Assembly: GCF_014874065.1 (NCBI RefSeq)
Contig: NZ_JADBEE010000002.1
Coordinates: 124,001-188,000, forward strand
Reading direction: 5' to 3'
Origin: Nesterenkonia halotolerans
GTDB taxonomy: Bacteria; Actinomycetota; Actinomycetes; Actinomycetales; Micrococcaceae
DNA length: 64,000 nucleotides
The notes below the pieces were generated by a model. It made no database searches and was not told the DNA's origin. It saw only the letters and a program-made list of their open reading frames with translations. Below, in pieces: positions 47,140-57,546 of this stretch. The stretch's first letter is position 1. Each line of letters starts with the position of its first letter. A program made the translations under genes and the position numbers.

Positions 47140-47444
47140 GCGTCCTGACAAGCAAGGACCCGCGCGACGTCATCATCGCACCCGTCGTGTCGGAGAAGTC
47201 CTACGGGCTGATCGACGAGGGCAAGTTCACCTTCCTGGTGGACCCCCGAGCCACGAAGTCCGAGATCAAATACGCCGTGGAGAAGATCTTCTCCGTGCGT
47301 GTGAACTCGGTCAACACCATCAATCGAGCTGGCAAGCGCAAGCGCACCAAGTTCGGATGGGGCTCGCGCACAGGTACCAAGCGCGCCATCATCACCCTCA
47401 AAGAGGGCTACAACATTGACATCTTCGGAGGATCCGCAGCCTGA
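47136..47444 (+). CDS. rplW: 50S ribosomal protein L23
   Basis: Tunnel-exit protein that docks trigger factor and SRP. The 102-residue product has [18 protein letters not shown] and [23 protein letters not shown] start overlapping the rplD stop by 4 bases. Confidence 0.96.
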   Translation: MSVLTSKDPRDVIIAPVVSEKSYGLIDEGKFTFLVDPRATKSEIKYAVEKIFSVRVNSVNTINRAGKRKRTKFGWGSRTGTKRAIITLKEGYNIDIFGGSAA

Positions 47445-47481
47445 TCGGCTGATCGGAACCACTTGATCGAGGAAGAAGAAT

Positions 47482-48318
<837 letters not shown>

Positions 48319-48330
48319 GAGCCTGGAGAC

Positions 48331-48612
48331 ATGCCACGCAGCTTGAAGAAGGGCCCCTTCGTTGATCAGCACCTGTACCTCAAGGTCGTCGCTGAGAACG
48401 AAAAGGGCACCAAGAATGTCATCAAGACATGGTCCCGCCGTTCCATGATCATCCCCGACATGCTGGGCCACACCGTGGCCGTGCATGACGGACGTAAGCA
48501 CATCCCCGTGTTCATCACTGAGTCGATGGTCGGGCACAAGCTCGGCGAGTTCGCTCCGACGCGTACATTCCGCGGCCATGTGAAGGACGACAAGAAGGGC
48601 AAGCGCCGCTGA
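48331..48612 (+). CDS. rpsS: 30S ribosomal protein S19
   Basis: Binds S13 and 16S rRNA in the head. The 93-residue product has [34 protein letters not shown] and the [12 protein letters not shown] end. ATG 12 bases after rplB with GGAG upstream. Confidence 0.97.
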   Translation: MPRSLKKGPFVDQHLYLKVVAENEKGTKNVIKTWSRRSMIIPDMLGHTVAVHDGRKHIPVFITESMVGHKLGEFAPTRTFRGHVKDDKKGKRR

Positions 48613-48680
48613 TCGCTTCCTCATCTGAGGAGCGACAAGCGAGCTTGACCAACGTGTCACAAGACGAGAGAAGGAAAGCA

Positions 48681-49046
48681 ATGGAAGCCAAGGCAATTGC
48701 GCGCTACCTGCGTGTGACGCCTATGAAGGCCCGGCGCGTCGTCGACCTTGTCCGCGGCAAGCAGGCCAACGAAGCACTGGCCATTCTGAAGTTCGCCCCT
48801 CAGGGCGCTACAGAGCCGGTGTACAAGGTGGTCGCCTCTGCTCTGGCGAATGCTCGCCAGCATGCAGACAAGGAAGGAGTCGCCTTCAACGAAGACGCCT
48901 TCTTCATCACCGAGGCACGCGTCGACGAAGGTCCGACCATGAAGCGGTTCCGCCCCCGTGCGCAGGGCCGGGCGTTCCGCATCAACAAGCGCACCAGCCA
49001 CGTCACCATCGTGGTCGGCGCCGAAGAGAAAGGTGGGGATCAGTAG
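48681..49046 (+). CDS. rplV: 50S ribosomal protein L22
   Basis: Spans the subunit and lines the exit tunnel. The 121-residue product has [17 protein letters not shown] and [17 protein letters not shown]. The ATG at 48681 after GAAGGAAAG is preferred to an upstream frame start at 48645. The stop overlaps the rpsC start (TAGTG). Confidence 0.96.
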   Translation: MEAKAIARYLRVTPMKARRVVDLVRGKQANEALAILKFAPQGATEPVYKVVASALANARQHADKEGVAFNEDAFFITEARVDEGPTMKRFRPRAQGRAFRINKRTSHVTIVVGAEEKGGDQ

Positions 49047-49870
49047 TGGGACAGAAGATTAACCCCAATGGTTTCCGTCTGGGCATCACGACCGACCACA
49101 TCTCACACTGGTACGCCGACTCCACGAAGGCCGGTCAGCGTTACAAGGACTTCGTGAAAGAAGACGTCCAGATCCGTGAGCTGTTGGCCAAGACCGTGGA
49201 GCGCGCCGGCATCTCGAAGGTTGAGATCGAGCGCACTCGCGATCGCGTCCGTGTGGACATCCACACTGCGCGCCCAGGCATCGTCATCGGTCGCCGCGGC
49301 GCCGAGGCCGACCGCATCCGCAGCGAACTGGAGAAGCTCACCGCCAAGCAGATCCAGCTGAACATCCTCGAGGTCAAGAGCCCCGAGACCGATGCTCAGC
49401 TGGTCGCCCAGGGTGTCGCCGAGCAGCTCGCAGCACGTGTGGCATTCCGCCGCGCGATGAAGAAGGCCATCACCTCGGCCATGCGCTCCGGTGCGAAGGG
49501 TATTCGTATCCAGTGCGCCGGTCGTCTCGGCGGCGCCGAGATGTCCCGCTCCGAGTTCTACCGTGAGGGACGAGTTCCGCTGCACACGCTGCGCGCGAAC
49601 ATCGACTTCGGCAAGCACGAGGCGAAGACCACCTTCGGCCGCATCGGCGTGAAGGTCTGGGTCTACAAGGGAGATCTCACTGCCAAGGAACTCGCCGCGC
49701 AGCAGGCTGCACAGCCTTCCGGTCGCGGTGGAGCTCGTGGCGGTCGCGGAGGAGCAGGCGGAGCCCGTGGTGGCGAAGAGCGTCGTCGTCGCGGTCCCGG
49801 CCGTGGACGCGAAGCCGGTGCCCAGGCACCCGCTGAAGCAGGTTCTGGCGCTGAAGGAGGGCAGAACTGA
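49046..49870 (+). CDS. rpsC: 30S ribosomal protein S3 with Gly/Arg-rich tail
   Basis: S3 contributes to the mRNA entry tunnel and helicase activity. The 274-residue product has [11 protein letters not shown], the KH domain around [17 protein letters not shown], and [19 protein letters not shown]. The last ~55 residues are Gly/Arg/Ala-rich with repeated RGG-like units, longer than the enteric protein. GTG start at 49046; stop overlaps rplP. Confidence 0.95.
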   Translation: MGQKINPNGFRLGITTDHISHWYADSTKAGQRYKDFVKEDVQIRELLAKTVERAGISKVEIERTRDRVRVDIHTARPGIVIGRRGAEADRIRSELEKLTAKQIQLNILEVKSPETDAQLVAQGVAEQLAARVAFRRAMKKAITSAMRSGAKGIRIQCAGRLGGAEMSRSEFYREGRVPLHTLRANIDFGKHEAKTTFGRIGVKVWVYKGDLTAKELAAQQAAQPSGRGGARGGRGGAGGARGGEERRRRGPGRGREAGAQAPAEAGSGAEGGQN

Positions 49871-50286
49871 TGTTGATGCCACGTCGAGTCAAGTACCGCA
49901 AGCCCCACCGGCCTAAGCGCCGCGGGCAGGCAAAGGGCGGAACCGAGCTCGCCTTCGGCGAGTACGGCATCCAGGCCCTTGATCCGGCCTACGTGACGAA
50001 CCGCCAGATTGAAGCTGCGCGTATCGCCATGACCCGCCACATCAAGCGTGGCGGCAAGGTCTGGATCAACATCTATCCCGACCAGCCACTGACGAAGAAG
50101 CCTGCCGAGGTCCGCATGGGCTCCGGCAAGGGTTCCCCGGAGTGGTGGATCGCCAACGTCAAGCCCGGACGCATCATGTTCGAGCTGTCCGGTGTCAGCG
50201 AGGAAGTCGCCAAAGAGGCGCTCCGGCTGGCAATCCACAAGCTGCCCATGAAGGCACGCGTGATCAGCCGAGAGAGTGGTGAGTGA
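49870..50286 (+). CDS. rplP: 50S ribosomal protein L16
   Basis: Helps place the A-site tRNA. The 138-residue product has [19 protein letters not shown] and [20 protein letters not shown], both diagnostic. The ATG at 49870 overlaps the rpsC stop by one base; a second ATG two codons on is possible. Confidence 0.96.
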   Translation: MLMPRRVKYRKPHRPKRRGQAKGGTELAFGEYGIQALDPAYVTNRQIEAARIAMTRHIKRGGKVWINIYPDQPLTKKPAEVRMGSGKGSPEWWIANVKPGRIMFELSGVSEEVAKEALRLAIHKLPMKARVISRESGE

Positions 50287-50288
50287 CG

Positions 50289-50576
50289 ATGGCAGTTGGA
50301 ACCAATGAGCTGACCGTTGAGAAGCTCGCAGAGATGGACTCCGCAGGCCTCGCCGAGGCGCTGCGTTCTTCCAAGGAAGAGCTGTTCAACCTCCGCTTCC
50401 AGTCCGCCACCGGCCAGCTGGAGAACTCCAGCCGGTTGAGGGACATCAAGCGCGACATCGCCCGTATCTACACGGTGCTGCGTGAGCGCGAGCTGGGCAT
50501 TCGCGAGAATGTCGATGCCGACGCAGCCTCCTCTGATTCGGCCGATGAGCAGAACGAAGAGAAGGCTGAGGACTGA
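50289..50576 (+). CDS. rpmC: 50S ribosomal protein L29
   Basis: Tunnel-exit protein. The 95-residue product has a typical core ([20 protein letters not shown]) and then an acidic Asp/Ser/Glu tail of ~25 residues not found in most L29 proteins. The ATG at 50289 is preferred; a GTG at 50283 overlapping the rplP stop would add two residues. Confidence 0.93.
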   Translation: MAVGTNELTVEKLAEMDSAGLAEALRSSKEELFNLRFQSATGQLENSSRLRDIKRDIARIYTVLRERELGIRENVDADAASSDSADEQNEEKAED

Positions 50577-50578
50577 GC

Positions 50579-50851
50579 ATGAGCGAAGCATCTGCAGAAA
50601 CCCGCAATGACCGTAAGACCCTGCGCGGCGTCGTCGTCTCCGACAAGATGGCCAAGACCATCGTCGTCGAGGTCGAGGATCGTCGTAAGCACGGCCTGTA
50701 CGGCAAGATCATGAAGCGGCACACCAAATTCATGGCACATGATGAGACCGAGCAGGCAGGCATCGGCGATACCGTAGTCATCGCTGAGACCCGTCCGCTG
50801 TCAGCCTCCAAGCGCTGGCGGCTCGCCGAGATCGTCGAAAAGGCAGAGTGA
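50579..50851 (+). CDS. rpsQ: 30S ribosomal protein S17
   Basis: Early 16S rRNA-binding protein. The 90-residue product has [19 protein letters not shown] and [22 protein letters not shown] 2 bases after rpmC. It is the last gene of the S10 operon; strong hairpins follow. Confidence 0.96.
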   Translation: MSEASAETRNDRKTLRGVVVSDKMAKTIVVEVEDRRKHGLYGKIMKRHTKFMAHDETEQAGIGDTVVIAETRPLSASKRWRLAEIVEKAE

Positions 50852-50854
50852 TCA

Positions 50855-50904
50855 CGACCTCGGGTCTCCGCCGGTTCGGCTGAACCAGCGAGGACCCGAG
50901 GTCG
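50855..50904 (+). terminator. Hairpin after rpsQ
   Basis: CGACCTCGGGTC (50855-50866) pairs perfectly with GACCCGAGGTCG (50893-50904), with an inner GGTTC/GAACC hairpin in the loop. Confidence 0.65.
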
Positions 50905-50918
50905 CGCGCTGCACCACT

Positions 50919-50960
50919 GAAGGCCCGACTCCCGCACTCATCGTGCGGAGTTGGGCCTTC
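50919..50960 (+). terminator. Second terminator between the S10 and spc operons
   Basis: Arms 50919-50937 and 50943-50960 pair with one bulge and one G-U pair around TCATC. The right arm overlaps the -35 box of the spc promoter. Confidence 0.65.
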
Positions 50961-50979
50961 GGCGTATCTCGTGTATGAT
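50951..50979 (+). promoter_or_regulatory. Promoter of the spc operon
   Basis: TTGGGC (50951-50956), a 17-base spacer and TATGAT (50974-50979). Transcription should start near 50986, about 290 bases before rplN. Confidence 0.6.
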
Positions 50980-51275
50980 TTTGAGGCTGTGCGCCCTTAT
51001 AGATGAGGCTATCCACCTCAGAGGACAGCGCACGTCCCCGAAAGGGCCCTCGGGCCCCGGGAAACGCCGCCTCGGCCATGCATTCAACTGCCCGTCCCGC
51101 AGGGACGGAGAGTGTGTGGGTAAGCGGCCAGGGGACTGTCAGGTAAGTCGGACCACAGGCCCGGGGCGTCAACCGTCGCCCCAGGTGTCCGACTCAGGCT
51201 AGAAGTTCCACAAGGCTCGCCAGCCGAGATGATCGGCACGAGTGCGAGAACCAGTGCGACGACAGGAGAAACCAA
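50980..51275 (+). promoter_or_regulatory. Long leader of the spc operon
   Basis: No gene is visible. Complementary pieces such as GAGGCT...TCCACCTC (about 51006-51020), GGGCCCTCGGGCCC (51046-51059) and CCGTCCCGCAGGGACGG (51091-51107) suggest a structured RNA. A leader this long between S10 and spc operons separates what is one operon in some bacteria. Confidence 0.5.
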
Positions 51276-51647
51276 GTGATTCAACAGGAATCGCGGCTCA
51301 AGATCGCCGACAACACCGGTGCCAAGGAAGTCCTTGTCATCCGTGTCCTCGGTGGATCGGGACGCCGCTATGCAGGTATCGGCGACACATTCGTCGCCAC
51401 CGTCAAGGACGCAATTCCGGGCGGAAATGTCAAGAAGGGCGACGTCATCAAGGCTGTCGTCGTGCGTTCAAAGAAGAAGACCCGTCGCAACGACGGCTCC
51501 TACATCAGCTTCGACGAGAACGCTGCCGTCATCCTCAAGGGTGACACTCCGGAGCCGCGCGGTACCCGTATCTTCGGGCCGGTGGGTCGCGAACTGCGCG
51601 ACAAGAAGTTCATGAAGATCGTCTCGCTCGCTCCGGAGGTGCTCTGA
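51276..51647 (+). CDS. rplN: 50S ribosomal protein L14
   Basis: Intersubunit bridge protein. The 123-residue product has [19 protein letters not shown] and [23 protein letters not shown] start at 51276 with ACAGGAGAA upstream. First gene of the spc operon. Confidence 0.96.
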   Translation: MIQQESRLKIADNTGAKEVLVIRVLGGSGRRYAGIGDTFVATVKDAIPGGNVKKGDVIKAVVVRSKKKTRRNDGSYISFDENAAVILKGDTPEPRGTRIFGPVGRELRDKKFMKIVSLAPEVL

Positions 51648-51650
51648 CTC

Positions 51651-51986
51651 ATGGCCAAGATCAAGAAAGACGACCTCGTCCAGGTCCTCACCGGCAAGGA
51701 CAAGGGCAAGCAGGGCAAAGTCCTGCAGGTCCTGCCAGCCAAGGAGCGCGTCCTCGTCGAGGGCGTCAACCGCATGAAGCGTCACCTCCGTGCCGGCCAG
51801 TTCGGCAGCACCGAAGGTGGCATCGTGGAGTCTGAGGCCACCATCCACATCTCCAACGTCGCTGTGGTCGACCCCGAGACGGGCAAGCCGACTCGCGTGG
51901 GCTACCGGCAGGAGACCGTGGAGCGTGATGGCGTCAGCAAGACTGTGCGCATCCGCGTCGCCAAGGCCTCCGGAAAGGACCTGTGA
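51651..51986 (+). CDS. rplX: 50S ribosomal protein L24
   Basis: Assembly initiator protein. The 111-residue product has the KOW motif [20 protein letters not shown] and [13 protein letters not shown] 3 bases after rplN. Confidence 0.96.
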   Translation: MAKIKKDDLVQVLTGKDKGKQGKVLQVLPAKERVLVEGVNRMKRHLRAGQFGSTEGGIVESEATIHISNVAVVDPETGKPTRVGYRQETVERDGVSKTVRIRVAKASGKDL

Positions 51987-52564
51987 TGACTGAGGTTCAG
52001 AGCCAGACTGAGAAGACCATCCCGCGGCTGAAGAACAAGTACCGCGAGGACATCCGGTCCACACTGCAGGAAGAGTACGGATACTCCAACGTCATGGAGG
52101 TCCCCGGCCTGGTCAAGGTCGTGGTCAACATGGGTGTCGGCGAGGCAGCTCGCGACTCCAAGCTCATCCAGGGCGCCGTCGAGGACCTGACCAAGATCAC
52201 CGGTCAGAAGCCGAAGGTGACCCGTGCACGCAAGTCCATCGCGCAGTTCAAGCTGCGTGAAGGCATGCCGATCGGTACCCACACCACGCTGCGCGGCGAT
52301 CGCATGTGGGAATTCGTGGACCGCCTGGTGACCCTCGCGCTGCCCCGCATCCGCGATTTCCGCGGACTCAGCGGCAAGCAGTTCGACGGCAACGGCAACT
52401 ACACCTTCGGTTTGACCGAGCAGTCGGTGTTCCACGAGATCGACCAGGACAAGATCGATCGCCCCCGCGGCATGGACATCACCGTGGTGACCACCGCCAA
52501 GACTGACGAGGAAGGCCGCGCACTGCTCAAGGCGCTGGGCTTCCCCTTCAAGACCGAACAATAA
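51986..52564 (+). CDS. rplE: 50S ribosomal protein L5
   Basis: Binds 5S rRNA and the P-site tRNA. The 192-residue product has [54 protein letters not shown] and [16 protein letters not shown]. The ATG at 51986 overlaps the rplX stop by one base; the codon before it is a GTG (51983). The next gene is rpsH, not rpsN: the 111-base gap holds no S14 gene. Confidence 0.96.
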   Translation: MTEVQSQTEKTIPRLKNKYREDIRSTLQEEYGYSNVMEVPGLVKVVVNMGVGEAARDSKLIQGAVEDLTKITGQKPKVTRARKSIAQFKLREGMPIGTHTTLRGDRMWEFVDRLVTLALPRIRDFRGLSGKQFDGNGNYTFGLTEQSVFHEIDQDKIDRPRGMDITVVTTAKTDEEGRALLKALGFPFKTEQ

Positions 52565-52675
52565 GCACTACGCCGCAGGTCCCTTCACCAAAGGTTCCGG
52601 TCGGTTCGGCAACAGCTGGATCATCGTGTTCCTCGGGAGACTGGAAACCACGGCGAGGAAGGGCAGAAGCCCCTC

Positions 52676-53074
52676 ATGACAATGACTGACCCAGTCGCAG
52701 ACATGCTGACACGTCTGCGCAATGCCAACTCGGCTTTCCACGATCAGGTGTCCATGCCCAGCTCGAAGCTGAAGGTGCGCGTGGCCGACATCCTGAAGGC
52801 GGAAGGTTACATCACCGAATGGCGCGAGGAGGAGGCCGAGGTCGGAAAGACCCTGGCCATCGACCTCAAGTTCGGCCCGAACCGTGAGCGTTCGATCGCC
52901 GGCCTGCGCCGCATCTCCAAGCCCGGTCTCCGGGTGTATGCGAAGTCCACCAACCTCCCGCACGTCTTGGGCGGCCTGGGCATCGCGATCCTGTCCACAT
53001 CCTCCGGTCTCCTTACCGACCGGCAGGCAGCAAAGAAGGGCGTCGGTGGGGAAGTCCTCGCCTACGTCTGGTAA
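52676..53074 (+). CDS. rpsH: 30S ribosomal protein S8
   Basis: Central-domain assembly protein and, in enteric bacteria, the spc operon repressor. The 132-residue product has [18 protein letters not shown] and [20 protein letters not shown]. The ATG at 52676 follows GAGGAAGGGCAG at a long distance; the ATG two codons on is an alternative. Confidence 0.96.
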   Translation: MTMTDPVADMLTRLRNANSAFHDQVSMPSSKLKVRVADILKAEGYITEWREEEAEVGKTLAIDLKFGPNRERSIAGLRRISKPGLRVYAKSTNLPHVLGGLGIAILSTSSGLLTDRQAAKKGVGGEVLAYVW

Positions 53075-53094
53075 CTGGAAGGAGTCGAAGCACT

Positions 53095-53631
53095 ATGTCA
53101 CGCATCGGTCGTCTTCCGATCACCCTCCCTGCCGGCGTCGAGGTTAAGCTGGAAGGTCGCGAGGTCTCTGTCAAAGGGCCCAAGGGCGAACTTTCCCGCA
53201 CTCTTGCCGAAGGCATCACCGTCGCCAATGAGGACGGCACCATCACGGTGTCCCGCCCCAACGACGAACGCGAATCACGTTCGCTGCACGGCCTGACCCG
53301 CACCCTGATCAACAACATGGTCATCGGTGTCACAGAGGGCTACTCCAAGAAGCTCGAGATCGTCGGCACCGGTTACCGTGTGCTGCCGAAGGGCGATGAC
53401 CTGGAGTTTGCTCTCGGCTACTCGCACCCGGTTCCGGTGAAGGCCCCTGCGGGCATCACCTTCCAGGTCGATGGCGCCACCAAGCTGTCTGTCGTCGGTA
53501 TCGACAAGCAGCAGGTCGGCGAGGTCGCCGCCAATATCCGCAAGCTGCGCAAGCCTGACCCGTACAAGGGCAAAGGCGTGCGTTACGAGGGCGAGCAGAT
53601 TCGCCGCAAGGCCGGAAAGGCAGGTAAGTAA
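53095..53631 (+). CDS. rplF: 50S ribosomal protein L6
   Basis: Factor-binding-site protein. The 178-residue product has [36 protein letters not shown] and [24 protein letters not shown] upstream of the ATG. Confidence 0.97.
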   Translation: MSRIGRLPITLPAGVEVKLEGREVSVKGPKGELSRTLAEGITVANEDGTITVSRPNDERESRSLHGLTRTLINNMVIGVTEGYSKKLEIVGTGYRVLPKGDDLEFALGYSHPVPVKAPAGITFQVDGATKLSVVGIDKQQVGEVAANIRKLRKPDPYKGKGVRYEGEQIRRKAGKAGK

Positions 53632-53634
53632 ACC

Positions 53635-54006
53635 ATGGCTATTGGTATCAAGGGCAAATCCAAATCCGCTGCCCGCGGCCGCCGCCACCTCCGCCTGCGC
53701 AAGAAGCTCAACGGCTCCGCCGAGCGTCCGCGCCTGGTGGTCAACCGCTCCGCTCGTCACATGGTCGCCCAGGTGGTCAATGACCTCGAGGGCAAGACCC
53801 TGGTCTCCGCCACCACTATGGAGGCGGACCTGCGCAGCTTCGACGGCGACAAGACCGCCAAGGCGAAGAAGGTCGGCGAAATGGTCGCCGAGCGCGCCAA
53901 AGCAGCTGGCATCGACGCCGTGGTCTTCGACCGCGGCGGCAACAAGTACCACGGTCGCGTGGCAGCCGTCGCTGACGGCGCCCGGGAAGGTGGGCTGAAG
54001 CTGTGA
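53635..54006 (+). CDS. rplR: 50S ribosomal protein L18
   Basis: 5S rRNA-binding protein. The 123-residue product has [20 protein letters not shown] and [22 protein letters not shown] 3 bases after rplF; the stop overlaps rpsE. Confidence 0.96.
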   Translation: MAIGIKGKSKSAARGRRHLRLRKKLNGSAERPRLVVNRSARHMVAQVVNDLEGKTLVSATTMEADLRSFDGDKTAKAKKVGEMVAERAKAAGIDAVVFDRGGNKYHGRVAAVADGAREGGLKL

Positions 54007-54758
54007 GTGAGAACGCAAACAACCCCGTGAAGGACTCGTCTGTGACTGAGGCCAAAGAAACCGCTGCACCGGAGACTGCATCGCAGACTCAGGCCGCCGG
54101 CGAGAACAGCAACTCAGCTCGCGGCGAGCGCGGCGGCCGCGGTGACAACCGCGGCGGTCGTGGAGGTCGCAGCGAAGGCGGCGGCCGCGGTCGTGGTCGT
54201 GGCGGTCGCGAAGAGGAGAAGGACAAGTTCCTCGAGCGCGTCGTGACGATCAACCGCGTGTCCAAGGTCGTCAAGGGTGGTCGTCGCTTCAGCTTCACCG
54301 CCCTGGTCATCGTCGGAGACGGCGATGGTCTGGTCGGCGTCGGATACGGCAAGGCCAAGGAAGTCCCGGCGGCCATCGCCAAGGGTGTGGAAGAGGCCAA
54401 GAAGAGCTTCTTCCGCGTCCCTCGCGTCGGCTCCACCATCCCGCACCTGGTCAAGGGTGAGGATGCTGCCGGCGTCGTCCTGCTTCGTCCCGCAGCACCG
54501 GGTACCGGTGTGATCGCTGGAGGCCCTGTCCGCGCCGTACTCGAGTGCGCAGGCATCCACGACGTGCTGACCAAGTCCATGGGCTCGGTGAACGCCATCA
54601 ACATCGTTCACGGCACCATCGATGCCCTCAAGCAGCTCGAAGAGCCCGAGTCCGTGGCAGCACGCCGCGGCAAGGCTCTCGACGAGATCGCACCGGCGCG
54701 CATGCTGCGCACTATGGCGGCTGACCGCGAGGCCCGTGCACAGAAGGCAGGTGCATGA
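54003..54758 (+). CDS. rpsE: 30S ribosomal protein S5 with Gly/Arg-rich N-terminus
   Basis: S5 helps form the mRNA entry site and decoding fidelity. The conserved core begins [20 protein letters not shown] near residue 77, with [20 protein letters not shown] and [15 protein letters not shown] [21 protein letters not shown]. The ~76-residue N-terminal extension is first Thr/Glu/Ala-rich and then Arg/Gly-rich (repeated RGG and GRG), making the protein 251 rather than ~170 residues. GTG start overlapping the rplR stop by 4 bases. Confidence 0.95.
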   Translation: MSENANNPVKDSSVTEAKETAAPETASQTQAAGENSNSARGERGGRGDNRGGRGGRSEGGGRGRGRGGREEEKDKFLERVVTINRVSKVVKGGRRFSFTALVIVGDGDGLVGVGYGKAKEVPAAIAKGVEEAKKSFFRVPRVGSTIPHLVKGEDAAGVVLLRPAAPGTGVIAGGPVRAVLECAGIHDVLTKSMGSVNAINIVHGTIDALKQLEEPESVAARRGKALDEIAPARMLRTMAADREARAQKAGA

Positions 54759-54991
54759 CCTTGCGCAGTACCGTCAACTACAACACCGCGCGAAACCTGA
54801 AGACCGGCGAGCACAAGCTCACCGTCACTCAGGTCAAGTCACTGATCGGCGCCAACCCCAAGCACCGCGAGACTGTTCGTTCGCTTGGACTCAAGCGCGT
54901 GGGCCACACCGTGGTCCGCGACGCCGACGCCGTGACCGTGGGCATGCTCAACAGCGTGAAGCATCTAGTCAAGGCTGAGGAGGCGAACTAA
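54755..54991 (+). CDS. rpmD: 50S ribosomal protein L30
   Basis: The 78-residue product has the L30 core [20 protein letters not shown] and [19 protein letters not shown], with ~20 extra N-terminal residues. ATG overlapping the rpsE stop by 4 bases. Confidence 0.95.
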   Translation: MTLRSTVNYNTARNLKTGEHKLTVTQVKSLIGANPKHRETVRSLGLKRVGHTVVRDADAVTVGMLNSVKHLVKAEEAN

Positions 54992-54993
54992 GG

Positions 54994-55488
54994 ATGGCAG
55001 AGAACACCGCTGCGGATTCCAACGTCCTCAAGGTCCACGATCTGCGTCCGGCGCCCGGCTCCAAGAAGTCCCGCACCCGTGTTGGGCGTGGTGAGGCTTC
55101 CAAGGGCAAGACTGCAGGCCGTGGTACCAAGGGTACGAAGGCCCGTTACCAGGTCCGTGCAGGCTTCGAAGGTGGACAGCTTCCGCTGTACATGCGCCTT
55201 CCGAAGCTGCGCGGCTTCAAGAACCCGTTCCGCGTGGAATACTCGCCGGTCAATCTGACCAAGCTCGGCGAGATGTTCCCCGAGGGCGGAGACGTCACCG
55301 CCGATGACCTGATCGCCAAGGGTGCTGCTCGCAAGGGCCGCCCCGTCAAGGTGCTCGGTTCCGGCGACATCTCCGTGGCCGTGACCGTGAAGGCACACGC
55401 CTTCTCGGCCAGCGCCGTGGAGAAGATCAACGCTGCCGGTGGCTCCACCGAGCAGCTGCCGCTGAAGGCTGCTTCCAAGCAGGCCTGA
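54994..55488 (+). CDS. rplO: 50S ribosomal protein L15
   Basis: Late assembly protein. The 164-residue product has [34 protein letters not shown] and [24 protein letters not shown] and GAGG sequences lie upstream of the ATG. Last gene of the spc ribosomal block before a terminator. Confidence 0.96.
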   Translation: MAENTAADSNVLKVHDLRPAPGSKKSRTRVGRGEASKGKTAGRGTKGTKARYQVRAGFEGGQLPLYMRLPKLRGFKNPFRVEYSPVNLTKLGEMFPEGGDVTADDLIAKGAARKGRPVKVLGSGDISVAVTVKAHAFSASAVEKINAAGGSTEQLPLKAASKQA

Positions 55489-55504
55489 TCGGTTCTCATA
55501 TGTG

Positions 55505-55536
55505 AGAGACCCCCGTGGTGATCCACGGGGGTCTCT
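55505..55536 (+). terminator. Terminator between rplO and secY
   Basis: A perfect 14-bp stem (55505-55518 with 55523-55536) with a TGAT loop, 16 bases after the rplO stop, then TTCAT. Confidence 0.8.
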
Positions 55537-55611
55537 TCATATCCGGGCTTCGACCAGCCACATCCTGGCCGGTCACGGCCGCAGGATTCTTTTCTCATGC
55601 GCACCGCGCGT

Positions 55612-55617
55612 TAGTAT
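55612..55617 (+). promoter_or_regulatory. Putative -10 box of the secY operon
   Basis: TAGTAT lies 56 bases before the secY start, after the terminator that ends the spc operon. The -35 region is TTCTTTTC-like and weak. Confidence 0.4.
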
Positions 55618-55672
55618 GACTGCCTGTGTGGCCGAAGGCATCACACAGGGAATTCACGCATCAGGAGGCCGC

Positions 55673-56980
55673 TTGTTCAGCGCGATCGCAAGGGTGTTCA
55701 AGACACCCGACCTGCGTCGAAAGATCTGGTTCACCATCGCGATCATCGCGATCTACCGCATCGGCGCATTCATCCCGGCACCCGGGGTGGACTACGCAGC
55801 CGTCCAGCAGTGCCTGGCACTGGGGACCACTGAGGGCGGCCTCTACTCCTTCGTGAACATGTTCTCCGGCGGAGCCCTGCTCCAGGTGTCCATCTTCGCG
55901 CTGGGGATCATGCCCTACATCACCGCGGCGATCATCGTGCAGCTGCTGCGCGTGGTCATCCCGCGGTTCGAGAACCTCCAGCGCGAGGGGCCGCAGGGCC
56001 AGGCGAAGCTCACCCAGTACACCCGGTACCTGACGATCGCGCTGGCTACGCTCAACGCCACCACGCTGGTGACCACCGCGCGCACCGGCACCCTGCTCGG
56101 CTGTGACATCCCGATCATCACCAGCGACGCTCTTCCGGTCATCCTGCTGATGATCCTGGCGCTGGTCACAGGTGTCGCGCTGATCATGTGGCTCGGCGAA
56201 CAGATCACCGAGCGCGGTGTCGGCAACGGCATGTCCATCCTGATCTTCGTCTCCATCGCCGCCGGCTTCCCCGGCGCCATGGGTGAGATCTGGACCACCC
56301 AGGGATGGCGCACCTTCGGCATGGTGCTGCTCATCGGCCTGGTCACCATCACCGCCGTCGTCTTCGTCGAGCAGTCCCAGCGCCGCGTCCCGGTCCAGTA
56401 CGCCAAGCGTCAGGTGGGCCGCCGCACCGTGGGCGGCACCTCCACCTACATCCCGATCAAGGTCAACATGGCCGGCGTCATCCCGGTCATCTTCGCCTCC
56501 TCGGTGCTGATGCTTCCCTCGGTGCTGGCGCAGTTCAACCAGCCCGGTCCAGGCGAGGAGCCCTCCTGGCTCATCGAGTTCGTGCAGACCTACTTCGTGG
56601 GCGGCGCGCACCCGCTCTACATGGCCACCTTCTTCCTGATGACCATCTTCTTCACCTACTTCTATGTGACGATCACGTTCAACCCGAACGAGGTCGCCGA
56701 GAACATGCGCAAGTTCGGTGGCTTCATCCCGGGCATCCGCGCCGGCAAGCCCACCGAGAGCTACCTGGCCTATGTCATCTCCCGCATCACCTTCCCGGGT
56801 GCGCTGTACCTGGGTCTGATCGCGCTGATCCCATTGATCGCCTTCGTCCTGATCGGCGCAAACCAGAACTTCCCGTTCGGCGGCACCTCGATCCTGATCA
56901 TGGTCGGCGTCGGCCTCACCACGGTGAAGCAGATCAACGCACAGATGGAACAGCGGAACTACGAAGGGTTGTTGCGATGA
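55673..56980 (+). CDS. secY: Preprotein translocase subunit SecY
   Basis: The protein-conducting channel, 435 residues with about ten membrane helices. The start is a TTG at 55673 with AGGAGG 4 bases upstream; the protein then reads FSAIARVFKTPDLRRKIWFT, the usual SecY beginning. Visible are FIPAPGVDY, FSGGALLQVSIFALGIMPYI with the plug region, GIGNGMS-like GVGNGMSILIF, and FNPNEVAENMRKFGGFIPGI. It is 184 bases after rplO and overlaps adk by 4 bases. Confidence 0.96.
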   Translation: MFSAIARVFKTPDLRRKIWFTIAIIAIYRIGAFIPAPGVDYAAVQQCLALGTTEGGLYSFVNMFSGGALLQVSIFALGIMPYITAAIIVQLLRVVIPRFENLQREGPQGQAKLTQYTRYLTIALATLNATTLVTTARTGTLLGCDIPIITSDALPVILLMILALVTGVALIMWLGEQITERGVGNGMSILIFVSIAAGFPGAMGEIWTTQGWRTFGMVLLIGLVTITAVVFVEQSQRRVPVQYAKRQVGRRTVGGTSTYIPIKVNMAGVIPVIFASSVLMLPSVLAQFNQPGPGEEPSWLIEFVQTYFVGGAHPLYMATFFLMTIFFTYFYVTITFNPNEVAENMRKFGGFIPGIRAGKPTESYLAYVISRITFPGALYLGLIALIPLIAFVLIGANQNFPFGGTSILIMVGVGLTTVKQINAQMEQRNYEGLLR

Positions 56981-57546
56981 CGCGCATGCTGATTGTTGGA
57001 CCTGCCGGCTCCGGCAAGGGGACCCAGTCCAAGAAGATCTCCGAGGAGCTCGGCATCGTCGCCATCTCCACGGGAGACATCTTCCGAGTGAACATCAAGG
57101 AGCAGACGGAGCTCGGACGTGAGGCGCAGAAGTACGTCGATGCCGGAGACCTGGTGCCGGACTCCGTGACGAACCGGATGATCGAGGACCGACTCACCTG
57201 GGAGGACGCCAGCAACGGCTTCCTGCTGGACGGCTACCCGCGCAACCGTGTGCAGGTCGCGGCTCTCGATGAGATGCTCGAACGCCTCGAGGTCTCCCTC
57301 GACGTGGTCCTGGAGCTCACCGCCGACCGCGATGAACTCATCGAGCGGCTCAAGAAGCGCGCCGAGATCGAGGGACGCGAGGACGACGCCGACGAGAGCG
57401 CCATCCGTCGCCGGCTGGAGATCTTCACCTCCGAGACCGCGCCCATGATCGCCGAGTACGACGCTCGTGGACTCGTGCGCCGAGTCGACGGCCTGGGTCC
57501 CGTGGAGGACGTCAACTCACGCATCATGGAAGCGCTCAAGTCCTGA
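56977..57546 (+). CDS. adk: Adenylate kinase (short form)
   Basis: Interconverts AMP, ATP and ADP. The 189-residue product has the P-loop IVGPAGSGKGTQ, STGDIFRVNI, LDGYPRNRVQVAALD and the short lid (EIEGREDDADESAI) without zinc cysteines, as in most actinobacterial enzymes. The ATG overlaps the secY stop. An ATG three codons downstream is an alternative start. Confidence 0.95.
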   Translation: MTRMLIVGPAGSGKGTQSKKISEELGIVAISTGDIFRVNIKEQTELGREAQKYVDAGDLVPDSVTNRMIEDRLTWEDASNGFLLDGYPRNRVQVAALDEMLERLEVSLDVVLELTADRDELIERLKKRAEIEGREDDADESAIRRRLEIFTSETAPMIAEYDARGLVRRVDGLGPVEDVNSRIMEALKS

